Source: Asterella californica (lineage: Eukaryota; Streptophyta; Marchantiopsida; Marchantiales; Aytoniaceae). Taken from it: 64,000 nt of DNA. The DNA lies in contig JAYKYS010000002.1 in the NCBI GenBank assembly GCA_036924285.1, positions 3,782,001 through 3,846,000 of the forward strand, written 5' to 3'. The translations under genes were made by a program, and so were the position numbers. Below, one piece after another: positions 22,440 through 34,140 of this stretch (within the stretch, counting starts at the first letter, position 1; every line of letters begins with the position of its first letter). The notes under the pieces were generated by a model, which made no database searches, was not told the origin of the DNA, and saw only the letters and a program-made list of their open reading frames with translations.

Positions 22440-22815
22440 CAACATAGTATTTGAACAAGATGTGCGATAGACTTGACAGTGCGATGCGGGACCATATCGC
22501 ACGGTCAAGTGTAAGGATTAAATTGAAGTCAGTGCGATGTAAAGATCGTATCGCACAGTCAAGTGCAAAGCAAATGGGTGTCAGTGCGATGCGGATCATA
22601 TTACACAGTCAAGTGCGATCAGATTTTACCTCTAAAGTCAAATCGCATTCAGTGCGATATGATCCCGTATCGCAACGAGTGCGATGCGGATCATATCGCA
22701 GCGGAGTGCGACGAGGATCATATCGCACCCAGTGCAACGTTGGATCGTATCGCACCGTCCAGTGCGACGCAGTGACTATCGATCACGGTCAGTGCGATGT
22801 GGTTTGATCGATCCA
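22440..22815. repeat. Palindromic AGTGCGAT...ATCGCAC repeat array
   Basis: About ten units of the form CAGTGCGATGCGGATCATAT then CGCAC. Each unit pairs TGCGAT with ATCGCA around a short GATC-containing centre. Period is about 52 bp at the left (near 22477, 22529 and 22581) and shorter, about 28-36 bp, at the right. Single units can fold into stem-loops. The array lies between the two transposon genes. Confidence 0.8.
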
Positions 22816-23045
22816 GAGAGCACAAATCAAATCGCAGTCCAATACGAACAAAATACCATCTTAATCCACATTCTTGATGAACCAGTCCTCGTATTTATGA
22901 AAATCTCTGTACATTATATCTATGAGAGCACATCAAATCCGAGGCACGGGTCAAATCACAGACTAGTGTGAACAAAATACCATCTTAATCCACATTCTCG
23001 ATGAACCGGTCCTCGTATTTATGAAAATCATTGCACACTATGTCT
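22815..23045. repeat. 124-bp direct repeat, two copies
   Basis: The sequence GAACAAAATACCATCTTAAT and the following 50 bp occurs at 22846 and again at 22970. Both copies continue through CCTCGTATTTATGAAAATC. Differences are few, so the duplication is recent compared with the surrounding decay. Confidence 0.85.
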
Positions 23046-23188
23046 AAGGTTTGAATAAGAAACCACCTGTTTTCTATTATGTGCGAGATAAATTTGTACT
23101 ATTCTATTTTGCCGAAATACTCCACTCATATTGCTTGGTACATTCGCTCTCCGAACTTCTTCGTTTGTATCTCGGTCATGCTCGATGA

Positions 23189-24361
23189 TCAACTCTCCGT
23201 CTTCTTCCGTTCACTCGTCTCATTCTTGAATAAAACATTGTGTAACATAGCACAACATCCTACCCATCTCACTAAATGTCTATTTTTTGATATAGTTTTC
23301 AGCTACGTGCGAACTTATTTCAGAGAATGTCATCGAGATTTCAGTATACCAATACAAAGCTCAATCATGACTCTAGCATGAGCTAAACATGTATTAAATT
23401 CCTATTTGTCTTTATCTCCTGTGGCCATTCGAAACGAAGGAATGAGATGACGCAATGGTGAATATCTTGAATCACCGAGTAAATATTGTTCTTTCTCAAA
23501 CAATGGACTCTCGCTGTCCATGTGTTTTCAGAGAGGAGACTTGCGCAAACATGTAATATCTTGGTAGCTTCCTGGCATATCTGCAAATAAAAAGAAAATT
23601 TGTTTCCTTACGACAACAAACCACTTGCGTGTTCAAGAACAGTTACACTTCCTGTCATAGTAAGTCTCTTTGTCAAACCAAGGCCTATGAGACAAAGGTA
23701 ATAAAGTGCCATCTATCAATCTTATACAACCCAGAAATTCTTTCGAGGCAAAGACTTCAGATATTGCTATCCTTTTCTCACGATTTGACCACTGAATGTA
23801 CCTTCCAAGTGTGGATTCCTGCATCACTCTCTTCGTGTAAAGCACCATAGTCCCGTGTCCAATCCCCCAGAGAAGCAAAGAACGACCTAGAGCAGCACCG
23901 TTGTCATTATGACCAAATCGATCCAATGCAACTGCTACTCGTAAAGACACAGGAGCTTGCTTCACTCGAGCTTGATTATAAAAAATGGAATGAGTTTCCG
24001 CTATATCAACTAATCTGGAAAAACTACGTCTATCCATCCTTGTTAGTTGTCTAAAAGAATCATCTGGAAGATTCTCAAAATAATTTTTGTATAAATCTTT
24101 GCTCTTAAAGAAGATGAACTGATCTTGTCTTTCTAAATATCGAGAAGTGGACAAAACTCGATGCAATTCGATCAGTTCTTCTTCATAATATGAATCTAAC
24201 CCCCCATTGTCCTCGAAAGAACTTATCACCTTCTCCATATTCTCCTCTTCTCTCAAATTAGCTTCCTTCTCGACGTCCTCGTTCATTTCACTTTCAGTCT
24301 CACTTTCCGTATCATTCTCGGCAGATTCGTCTGAACTCGAGAAAGCTAACATCATACGCAT
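23189..24361 (-). pseudogene. PIF/Harbinger DDE transposase, broken
   Basis: From the ATG at 24361 an acidic N-terminus (SSDESAENDTESETESEMNE) leads to a region DSFRQLTRMDRRSFSRLVDI. The first catalytic Asp follows in LIDGTLLPLSHRPWF (near 23665). The frame stops at 23633. Downstream, in other frames and after further stops, FEKEQYLLGDSRYSPLRHLI carries the second Asp and ARVMIELCIGILKSR the third acidic residue, ending near 23189 after AMLHNVL. Order and spacing fit the HARBI1/DDE_Tnp_4 family. At least one frameshift and several stop codons are present, so the gene is inactive unless some breaks are spliced out. Confidence 0.75.
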
Positions 24362-24838
24362 CTCCACAATGTCCTCTATAGTTTTCAACAAAAGTTTTCT
24401 GTCTGAAACTCATGACATAATTAGAATTGAGATTTGAACTTCGATGGGAACAACGATTGGGATTTGAACTTCGATAGGAACAGTGCTGTCTCTCTATCTA
24501 CTCTAACTTCGATCAGAGCATTCGGTGTCGAGAAGTCTCCACGAAACCTAAAATTCCCTCTCAAAAAAGATGAGTTTGTGATTTCAAATTCAAATAGGAG
24601 CGACGTACTGTCATGTAATCATGTACTGTTTTCATTATCGTAACCATGTACTTTTTTCATCTTATGTAAGTACATGTGATTTAATTCACGGACAAGACTA
24701 TTACGGTCAAAAAGATGAGAGCCGCGGGTGACTTCTGCGGATACCTCCGGAGCTACCCGCTACTGATATGGCCGTTGTCTGTAAATACAACCCGCAGATA
24801 TGTGAATAATCCTCACGACCAGTAACTTTGACACCTTC

Positions 24839-26594
24839 TATTGATAGTGATACCTTATACTTTTACAGACCCTTTTGACCACACAATGGCAAGGGTACAA
24901 GTAGCCATGTGTCTTACGTGCGTGACATGTTAGACGTCCGCTGAAGTGACTGTGAAAAAGTTTCACTCTTTTGACCGAGAAATAGAGAAATGTTTTTGCT
25001 GGTGGCTAGGGTCCAACTCATGAGCAACATACTGAGACTAGTTTCTCTCTTGTGTTCGAGGCCAAGACTCGGAATATGAGATTTGAAAGTTTCAAGCTAA
25101 TCTTGATGGTGTTTTGCTACATGCGCTTTGTCTTTTGTGTAGTTGTTTGAGAATAATATAGAGAACCGGTCAGACTATGTGAAGAGATCAAGGATGTTGA
25201 ATCACAATCTTCAGCTAATGTGAAGACATGAAGTCAGTCCATTTGGACATGATGCCCTGCTCCCCTTCCTTCCCACATCCCACATAATTTTTCGACCAAA
25301 AGATCCCTACTCCTTCCTACCGACTTCATATATGTCAGATGACTATGAATGAGCTTCTGAGCGAACCATCTGCTGCTTCATGCGGAAGAAAGAAACGGAA
25401 GATGAAATAGCGCCAACAGAATATGATCTGTGCGAGTACTTCATACTGGCTGCTCGCCTCCGAGTCTAGAGCAACAATAGCGACACAAGAGCAAGCGCGA
25501 AGAATGTGACCCCATAGACGACGGGTAAAGTGAGCAAGGAGAGACAAAGATTCGCTGACACGGAGAGGGAAAGAAACTCCTAGAACTTCCGACTATCAAG
25601 GCGAAGTCATAGATAGCTGCTGGTGCCTAAGACTAGATGAGATGTCACAAGTGAAGAAACGCGCGAGAGAGACAAGATTGTCAGAGACAACAATATGCAC
25701 TGCAGAGCATGCCAAGGCACAGCTCAAACTCGATTCACCGACTACTATTCGCTCCTTCACTCCTGCCATCCTACAGAGTACGGTCAGACTTCACCACTTT
25801 TGTTTCTTTCTCTCCTCAAGGAGATCAACCCTTTTTTTATTGCTCTCTTCTCTTCCTTCGTTATAGTCAAGCACTTGGTGACCTTGTATTTTGTGCCAGT
25901 AACAGTTCGTGATTGTAAATTTACAATCTCATTATTGAATAAAGTAGGAGGAGAATTTACCCATGTGATTATAAGAAATAAAGTTAAGGTAAAAGATTTG
26001 TAAGTTTGTCAATCTTGTCTAGTGTTTCATGACAACGGGTAGCAATGTCTCACTAACGAAAGCAAAACAGAAAAGAACATTAGAGTGAAAAATGCTTTTG
26101 GTGTGACAATGTTAAAAAATATCTCGTTATCATCACATGTCTTTGTAAATTTCTGGGTGAAGATGTGTTTATCTATGGTATGATACGAGATAGATTTACA
26201 AAGAAAGTTTCTGTGCTCATGAAAGTTGTGACTATATCAAGTGTTATTATAAGCAGATTTGACTGTATTTGACATTGGCCATCAGGATTCTGCTATCTCA
26301 CCCGTAACATCATATCAGTTGTTTGTTTACTCCATCCCTCAAAACGGATGATCAACTCGTTCCATTTCTTCTTATCTATTTCTTGATTGATCCGCCCCAA
26401 GACTCACAAGAGATTGTTTCCAAGTTATCTCGTCAGGTTAGAATTTAGTTGAAAAACTAGAAAAATATTCACTCTTATCTTCACGACTCTCGACTCTTGC
26501 TTGATTTACTCTTCGCTTTATTTACTCTTCGCAAAATAATGAGACATGTCAGAACGCAACATGTGTGAAAAATTGACATGCACGTCCATGCGAG
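24839..26594. other. Gene-free stretch
   Basis: Short frames only (longest about 100 codons at 25695-26003) with no motif recognised. No terminal repeats or RNA genes seen. Confidence 0.45.
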
Positions 26595-26980
26595 TGTTGT
26601 AGAGTATAAACTGAAGTCGAATATAAAGTTAGGAGTAGTTATTCAAGATGACTATTTGGAAGAAGGTATGTAAATCAGGATATCACTTGATTAAGTGATC
26701 ATCCAGATATGAATAGTGAGCTTAAATCAATATTGAATATGAAAAAATCTCATGTAGAATCTGGAAATATTCTGGATAGTTGGTGCAGTAAATCAGACAA
26801 GAAAACAACATAGTATACAATACTTCAGGATAAGATGTCATACCAAATATTATCTCTTGGAGATGAACCAGTTAGAGAATTGTATGATCCAAGTACACCT
26901 AAATACGGATTAATTAGGTATTATAACCGTTTCTTTGAACCGATAGTCTTGCAATTCAGGATGCAAAAGCAAGACCTTTT
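26595..26980. repeat. LTR-like direct repeat, left copy
   Basis: Aligns with 33754-34140 at an offset of 7159-7160 bp, with scattered substitutions and small differences. It starts TTGTAGARTATAARCTGAAG and ends GCAAGACCTTTT in both. Its distance and the transposon-derived contents between suggest an LTR pair, with the ends of at least one copy eroded. No primer-binding site could be fixed with confidence. Confidence 0.6.
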
Positions 26981-27559
26981 AAAAATCCTCAAGTCGATGT
27001 TGTGCTGATTTTGTGTTTACTGTGTAAAACTCTGAGAAAGACTTCTCCTTTGTCTCTTTAAAAGAGTCAGTAGTACTGTAAATAAATTCTATAGAATATA
27101 TACATAGAATCCAATTCTTGGTCGGATGTGATGAGCTCTCAATGCAAGAAACTCATGGGGAAATAGAACTCAAGACAAGCTTTCCAACGAGCTGAAGATA
27201 GGCTCAATCTGAGCAGTGTGCATAGAGTTATGGCTCTGGAAGTCAACAGGGTATAATTTATTCTCAAAGTGTTTTATGTGGTTAGGTGACATCCTTTGTG
27301 TGGAACATCCCATGTTTGGAGTGTCCTTTGTGTAAAACGTCCTTCTATGTGCATGGTATCTCTTGTGTGGAGCACCCCTTTCCTCTTCTCTCTGTGTCTT
27401 ATTGGTACCTTGTGTAGATTCGGGTAGTTATAACTCCATCGGTGTAGTCTGTGGTGGATCTGAAACCTCATGTTCCTCTGGTATCGTATGTGATATTATC
27501 TTTACTCCGGATGAGCTAGGTTTTTGTTGTTCTCTCACGCTCCCTTTGATCTCCGTTGT

Positions 27560-28565
27560 TGTCATCATCATCTGATCTTTCACGTTTCTTTGTTGAAGAA
27601 GTACTTTAAGGATGATTTCTGATCGGAGCGCATATAGGTTCTCAAGCCTCAACCTGATGTCGTGTAAGATGAAGTAGAATATGATGTGGAGATCATCTAC
27701 CATCGCGTCGTAAATCCAACCGAACAGAGTACTTCGTCACATTATGTGGATACTATTTGAAGGAAGCAATTTGGATGCCGCAGAAAGATATGGAGCATGC
27801 AAGCGAAGTATTGGATATCTTCAAATGACGACAAGAATAGCAATGACGTTAGCAAGATGATAACATCTCCTTTCAGCGAGGAGTGAAGGGAACGACGAAG
27901 CATATGAGTAGCAAATTGAGGCGATTTGGACCGATAGATTTTATAGCTTTGGTCTGTATTTTGTGGAAGTAACAAATTTGTTTCTTGAAAATTGTCTAAG
28001 TGTATTGGTAGTGCATGGCTATGACTAGTTCTGATCAGATGTTTAGGATGTTGTCAAGAGGAGGAATGAAACACACTCGAAAGAAACGAGTTGGTTTGGA
28101 TAAACATCTAAATCAAGACTTAGTCATTAGTGTTGAGAAAGCGAGTCTGAATGATTTACACTTGTCTTGGGCTTGAAATGAACTTACGTTGCAATTTTCT
28201 AACTATAAGGTAAACTTAGCCGCGCGTCTAAGTCAAATCATGTTGCGACCAGAAAGTGAACTTCGGGAGACTCAATAAGTAGATGTGAATAAGTTAGCAA
28301 GTTAGAGTCTTAAGTATAATGTTAAGAAATTGTCAACTAGTTTTGTTTAGGGGTGACCAAAGGGGTTAGGCTTTCTGAGACTAGTTGAAATTTTCGAAGT
28401 GTTTTAACGACAACTTAAGACTCAAGCCAAGAAGTTAACTACCTTATGCAATTTTGATGTCAAGAGGTTGGTTGTCCATTTTGCACTTAGCATTAACTTA
28501 AGGACAATTGTTGATGAGGACATCAACTTCTAAAGTAGAGATGAAAATCGCGACCCTCAATCTCA
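27560..28565. repeat. Gypsy 3' end plus LTR region, upstream copy
   Basis: Direct repeat of 31232-32256 (offset about 3670-3690 bp). Both begin with the tail of the polyprotein, FHVSLLKKYF, and continue through about 900 bp of non-coding sequence ending near TTGTTGATGAG. The shared non-coding part should contain the LTR. The copy here lacks its own pol upstream, so it is the end of a truncated neighbour or the 5' LTR of the central element with captured coding sequence. Confidence 0.6.
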
Positions 28566-28889
28566 AAATCAGACAAAGAAGTGAATAACAGAACCTTAGG
28601 GACTTGCGTTAGGTTGTGAAGTGATCTTGGAGTATGATTTGCGTGTGGGAAGTTGAGGTTCACATAGAACTTCACGGTGTGTGAAATGAATGACATCCAT
28701 GCGGTTTTGGGAAACATTTTCTTAGATAGGTTCGACGTGGAACTTAAAGAAATCTTTGAGGTTGAACGTCAAAATTAAGGACGAAGGTTGGGAGTGAGAC
28801 TGACCCAAAAAACACGATAGATTAATGACTTTGTGGTGAATTTGATCAAGGATAAACAAATGAACTTCAACGTAAGAGTCATGTGTTTG

Positions 28890-31290
28890 ATACGAGTTGC
28901 AGATTTGATTACTAATGACAGACAAGAAGAAATATCTGGAGATGCGACTAAACTTCTGAAGATGCTTCACAAAGTGATTAAGGAGTTTGATGATGTCTTG
29001 GCGGTGAAGAATAATTATCCCTTGCTAAGGATAGATGATCTGTTTGATAGATTAGCGGCGAAATACTTCAGCAAGATAGACTTGAAGTCAATATATTATC
29101 AGATCTGGATAGCTAACTCAGATGTTGAGAAGGAAGCTTGACGAACTAGATACGGATCATTTGAGTTCATAGTGATGTCATCAGAACTCTGCAACGCTCC
29201 TTCGACATTCACTACATTGATGAACACAATGTTTTGCATGGATGAATTTGTCATCGTTTACATCGACGACATCTTCATCTACTCAAGAACCTTAGAGTCA
29301 CATGCAGAGCAGGTAAGGTGTTGACGAAGCTACATGAGCATAAGTTGTTTGTCAACGTTGACAAGAGTGAGTTTGGTTTGGAATGCATTAACTCTTTGAG
29401 ACATGTCATAAGTGCAAAAAGAGACGGTCTGGATATGTAGAAGGTGGAAGCAATTTTGACTTGAGAACCTCCTACTACAGTGAAAATGATGCAACGGTTC
29501 TTAAGACTGACATAGTTCCACCGTAAGTATGTGAAGATCGTGAAGCCGCTAATGGACATGCTGGAAAAAGACGCACAAGTAAGTTGGACCAATGAGATAG
29601 ATGAGACATTTGAACGATCAAATCTGTTTTGTCAAAGGCACCAATTTTGAAGTTGTCGGAGTTTGACAAACCATTCGAGGTGCACACAGACGCAAGCGAC
29701 TATGTGATTGACGAAGTGTTGGTGCATGATGAAAAAACTTGGAATATACGAAAGTAAGAAGTTATCTGAGACGGAGAATTGATGGTCGACTCATGAGAAG
29801 GAATTGTTTGTGGTTGCTTGAGGAAATAAGACATTACTTGAAACTTCACAAAACCCAAATGTACACGATAATGTTTCGCTCAAGTACTTTGAAACACAAG
29901 ATCGGATGACGCCAAAGCAACTACAGTTGCAAGATACTTTAGCGTTCATGAATGTGGACTTAATCCACAAAGCGAGAAAAGACGATGTGATTCCAGATGC
30001 CTTGGATCGCAAGAAGGAATATCTTTCACGTGACACATATTTTGTGAGCTATGTATCATAAGGAGTCAGACTTGGAGAGACGAATACGTGAAGGTTACAT
30101 GGACGATGACCAAGCAAAAAAATTACTTGGAATAGCTCAAGCGAGGAGTGAAGTTGCATAACATGCACTTGAGACATGTTCAAACAAAGTTGAGTTTACG
30201 TAGGACAAGGAAAACTTATGACTAAGTTGCTTGAAGAGTGTCATGATGCGCCCTTATCAAGCCATAAAAAGAAAAGTCCACTTTAGCAATGATAGCTAAA
30301 AAGGTTTTATTGGTCCCACATGAAAAATGATGTTGTCCTTTGTGAAAACATGTGTAATGTGTAAGACTAACCTGGTTTCTTATGCGAAGAAATAAGGGTT
30401 GCTTCATCCTTTCATCGATTCTAGTCAGATCTTGTGAAAGCATCACATGGATTTTGTAACGTCTCTGCTTGACTCAAATGGATACAATGCAATCTTTGTG
30501 ATAGTTGACCAGTTTAGCAAACTAGCAAAGTTTATAACGTCCTTGGATATCGCAACAACGTTCACGAATTCTCAATTGTCTTAGATACTTGGTAGCATTC
30601 ACATGGATTACCTTGGAGTATTATTTCAGACCGGGACTCTAAGTTCACAAGTGCTTTTTAGAAACACTTGTTTTAAAAGTTGAGGACTAAGTTAAATTCA
30701 GTACCGCTTTTCATCTCAAAACGGATGGACAAACGGAATGAGTTAACTCGGTTTCTAATCAATACTTGAGGAATTATGTGAGCGCAAACTAAAGTGATTG
30801 GACAGAGTGGCTCAATCTTGCAGAGTATTGTTACAATTCCACAAAATATTCAGCAACCGACGAATCATCTTTCTTGTTGACTTATGGACGTGAGTCAGAA
30901 GGACCTCTTGACTTGACTCTTGCAAAGAGTTTTTCATCGACACGATCAAGAACATGATAAACATCAGCTGAAGAGTTGGTGGTGAGGAACGGCAACGGCA
31001 TGAGGAACAAGTGCAAAAGAACCTCGACAGAGCACAATAACGGCATATGAAGTAGGTAAAAACAAATATGCGGCAAGTGAGATTTCAAGTGAGAGAAGAA
31101 GTATGGTTGAGTACGAAGAACTTCACTCTTCTCGAGAGAACATCGGAAAATTCTCATTAAAGTTTGCGGGACCTTTTGTGATAGTTGAGAATCTGTGGAA
31201 GATGTCTATATTTTAGACCTTCTTCTCTAGTGGCAGTTGCATTTGACCTTTCATGTTTCTTTGTTGAAGAAGTACTTTAACGATGATTTC
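28890..31290 (+). pseudogene. Ty3/gypsy pol remnant (RT, RNase H, integrase)
   Basis: Gene order reverse transcriptase, RNase H, integrase marks it as Ty3/gypsy. Visible pieces: RIDDLFDRL and [10 protein letters not shown] (29020-29090), the catalytic YIDD at 29259-29270, the RNase H block EVHTDASDY near 29680, an integrase zinc-finger part CVMCKTN near 30350, the integrase core [20 protein letters not shown] near 30447, and the tail FHVSLLKKYF near 31250. Several in-frame stops and frameshifts separate them. Between EFDDVLAV and [10 protein letters not shown] about 100 residues usual for the family are missing, and no gag or protease is seen upstream. The copy is dead. Confidence 0.85.
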
Positions 31291-32256
31291 CGGATCGGAT
31301 CACAAACATGTTCTCAAGCCTCAACCTGATGTCATGTAAGACGAAGCATAGTATGAGATGAAAATCATTTTGTGATCTCAGTGCAAATCCAACCGAATGG
31401 AGTACTTGGTCAAATGACATGGATACCATTTAAAGAAGCAACTTGGATGCCAGAGGAAGATCCAGAACATGCAAGAGAAATCTTGGACCTCTTCAAACGA
31501 TGACAATGACAACAAGAGTGTTAGCAAGCTGATGACATCTTCTTACAGCGAGGAGTGAAAGAACGACAAACCATAGAGTAACAACTTGAGGTCATTTGGA
31601 CTGATGGACTTTGTAGCTTTAACGAAAGAAGAATTTGTTTCTTGGAATTGTCTAAGATTAATGATAGTGCAGAACTATGATTAGTTTTGATCAAATGCTT
31701 ATGATGTTATCAAGAGAAAGAACGAAGCGCACTCAAAGGAACTGAGCTAGTTTGGATAAGTATCTAAATCAAGATTAAGTCTTGATGTCAAGACTTAGGT
31801 TTGCCTTAGCGTTGGCAAAGCAAGTGTGAATTATTTACACTTGTCTTGGGGCTTGGGATGATTTGCGTTGCAGTTTGCTAACTTCAAGATAAACTTAGTC
31901 GTATGTCTAAGTCAGATAAAATTGCGACCAAAAAGTGAGCTTCGAAAGACCCCATAAGTATGAGTTATAAGTTAGCAAGTTATAGTCTTAAGTAGAATTT
32001 TAAGAAATTGTCAACTAGTTTTGTTTAGGGGTGGCCAAAGAGGTTAGGCTTCCATGAGACTAATTGGAATTTTCTAAGTGTTCTAGCGACAACTTAAGAC
32101 TCAAGCCAAGAAGGGAACTGCAGGTTAGCTACCAAACGTAATTTTGGCGTCAAGGGGTTGGCTATCCATTTTGAACTTGGCATTAACTTAAGGATCATTG
32201 TTGATGAGAGCATCAACCTCCAAAGTAGGAGTGAATGTTGTGAACCTTAGCCTCAA
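31232..32256. repeat. Gypsy 3' end plus LTR region, downstream copy
   Basis: Partner of 27560-28565. It directly follows the pol remnant, so it is the true 3' end of the central element. Exact LTR limits are not determined. Confidence 0.6.
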
Positions 32257-32395
32257 TAAATGATAAATGATAAATGATGTTATCTGTCTCTTGGGGTCTT
32301 CGAGGACGATGAGACTGTCCATGTGGGTCCATCACAGTGGGACTCGGATCAGAAGCTTCATTAACAGTTTGCAGTAGCATGCACCTCCAACTGTG

Positions 32396-32466
32396 CCTGC
32401 AAAGGATTGAGCCCACGATCTTTCTCTTGGAGGACTGTAGGCTAAACCACTTGGGACACCAATCTT
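32396..32466 (-). repeat. tRNA-derived SINE-like fragment
   Basis: On the minus strand the sequence has an A-box-like AAGTGGTTTAGCC and, about 30 bp later, a B-box-like GATCGTGGGCTCAATCC, the split internal promoter of RNA polymerase III. It does not fold into a full tRNA. Such heads are typical of plant SINEs; the body of the element was not delimited. Confidence 0.4.
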
Positions 32467-33753
32467 CAAAATATAAGACGCAGACGTGAACAACATAATC
32501 TTTGTGGACGCGCGCGAGGTTGTGAACGTTGCAAATAGGACTTAATAACTTGACCAAGAAGCTGAGAACAAATGAACCGTACGTGATCCTCAGAACCAAG
32601 GTTGAAACATAGGGTTAGGAGGTAGGAGGCTTATCCCAAGGGGATCTCAGACGGACGTTGACCTAAGGGGGCAATTCTGTAAACATACTGAAACATAAGT
32701 CTGAGACGTGAGCTAGAGCGGATCGAGATGTGAACTCGATGCAGACAGACGCTTGTCCATACCACAAGGTCCTAGTTCGACGCTGGACCACAATTCCTTA
32801 GAAAAAGCATTAAGTGTTGGAGCTCCAGCAACATCTTGGGTCGTGGATGGGTCTCCATGTAAGATCTCGAGGCGAATAAAGTATCATTAGAAAGGTCTCG
32901 ATCAGGACTTTTTCAGTGATATCAATAACACTCCAAAGTGACATTGGAGCTGACAATTATGGTCGATCATGTGATCCAATTGTGATATAACTTTCAAGGA
33001 CCAAAAGGAGGGCGGGTCCGCCGATCCTCAGAAGTATATGGGAGAGACTCGATGCTTGGGTGGACTAGGAAGAGTCATCCGATCTCAGAGTTCGACAGGT
33101 AAACTTTGGAAGCAAGAGGTGATGGCTGGACTAGTACCAAGGCGCGTTTCGATCCAGACTTGGACGTCTGGTCTTAAGAACGATCCACGAGACAAGGAGT
33201 TTGATCACCGTTCGTAAGCTTAGACCCAAATGTACATCACGAGCGGTTGAACCGCTAGGTGTGCTAGAGACACCGTTTATGACCTTGAACTTTATGAGAA
33301 GTCTGTCTCATGTCACGTTGTGACTTGCTCATGTTTTGGGACCGACCTAGCCGAGTCTAGGTCGTGACTTAAGGAATGCTGAGCTTGAGAGCTAGAGAGA
33401 TGGTCCGACTCCGGTCCAAACCAAATGGGATAAAGATAAGTGGTGCATGAACGCTAATGTGTGATTATGTTTTGCATGTTAGCATAGTGAGTTTCGCAAC
33501 CTACTGAGTAAAGACTTCCACTGACGCAACAAGACGATGGGTGCGTGAAAATTAGATCCAGAAGGATATCACTTACAGGAGGTTGGAGTCCGTCCTAAGG
33601 AGTTGTATACAAAAATATCAAAGAGCAACCAACCGAATATCCAAAAAGTCCAGCAAAACCAACTATAGAGTGGGATTGTATACAGAACTAGTCTACAATG
33701 ATTACTCTATTTGACTACGACGACGACGTCAAGCAGAGAGATAGAGAGATAAC
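32467..33753. other. Gene-free stretch within the LTR nest
   Basis: No frame over 130 codons and no motif. Probably internal sequence of the outer LTR element bounded by the repeats at 26595 and 33754, too decayed to identify. Confidence 0.4.
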
Positions 33754-34140
33754 TATTGTAGAATATAAGCTGAAGTCAAATGTAAAGTTAGTAGTAGTTA
33801 TTCAAGATGACTATCCGGGAGAAGGTATGTAAATCAAGATATCATTTGATTAAGTGATCATCTAGATATGAATACCGAGCTTAAATCAATACAGAAGGTG
33901 GAAGAAGCTCGTGTAGAATCCAGAAATATTTCATATAATTGATACAGTAAATCAGACAAGAAAATAACATAGTCTGAAATACTTCAAGATAAGATGTCAT
34001 ACCGAATACTACCTCTCGGAGTTGAATTAGTTAGAGGATTCTTTGATCTGGAATACATCCAGATATAAATTAATGAGATATTGTAACTATTTTCTGGAAT
34101 CGGCCGTCTGATAGTTCAAGAAGCAGAGGCAAGACCTTTT
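33754..34140. repeat. LTR-like direct repeat, right copy
   Basis: Partner of 26595-26980. Similarity stops after AAGACCTTTT at 34140. The sequence beyond differs completely from that after the left copy, as expected at the outer edge of a 3' LTR or at a truncation point. Confidence 0.6.

Larger units (their letters stand above)
19186..24838. mobile_element. Decayed PIF/Harbinger-type DNA transposon
   Basis: The two ends share the inverted word GGTGTCAAAGTT, at 19189-19200 and reverse-complemented at 24824-24835. Flanking trinucleotides (TTA left, TAT right) are compatible with a decayed TWA target duplication but are not identical. Inside are the two genes typical of the superfamily: a SANT/Myb-like ORF on the plus strand (19593-20325) and a DDE transposase pseudogene on the minus strand (24361-23189), facing each other. 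Between them lie about 2 kb of arrays of TGCGA/TCGCA words. Stops and frameshifts in both genes mean this copy is unlikely to be autonomous. The boundary call rests on the 12-bp inverted match plus the enclosed gene pair. Confidence 0.65.

Noticed and set aside
20880..22815. CRISPR-like or satellite array
   Set aside because: Units vary in length and orientation, lie in a eukaryotic transposon, and no constant repeat-spacer spacing is present.
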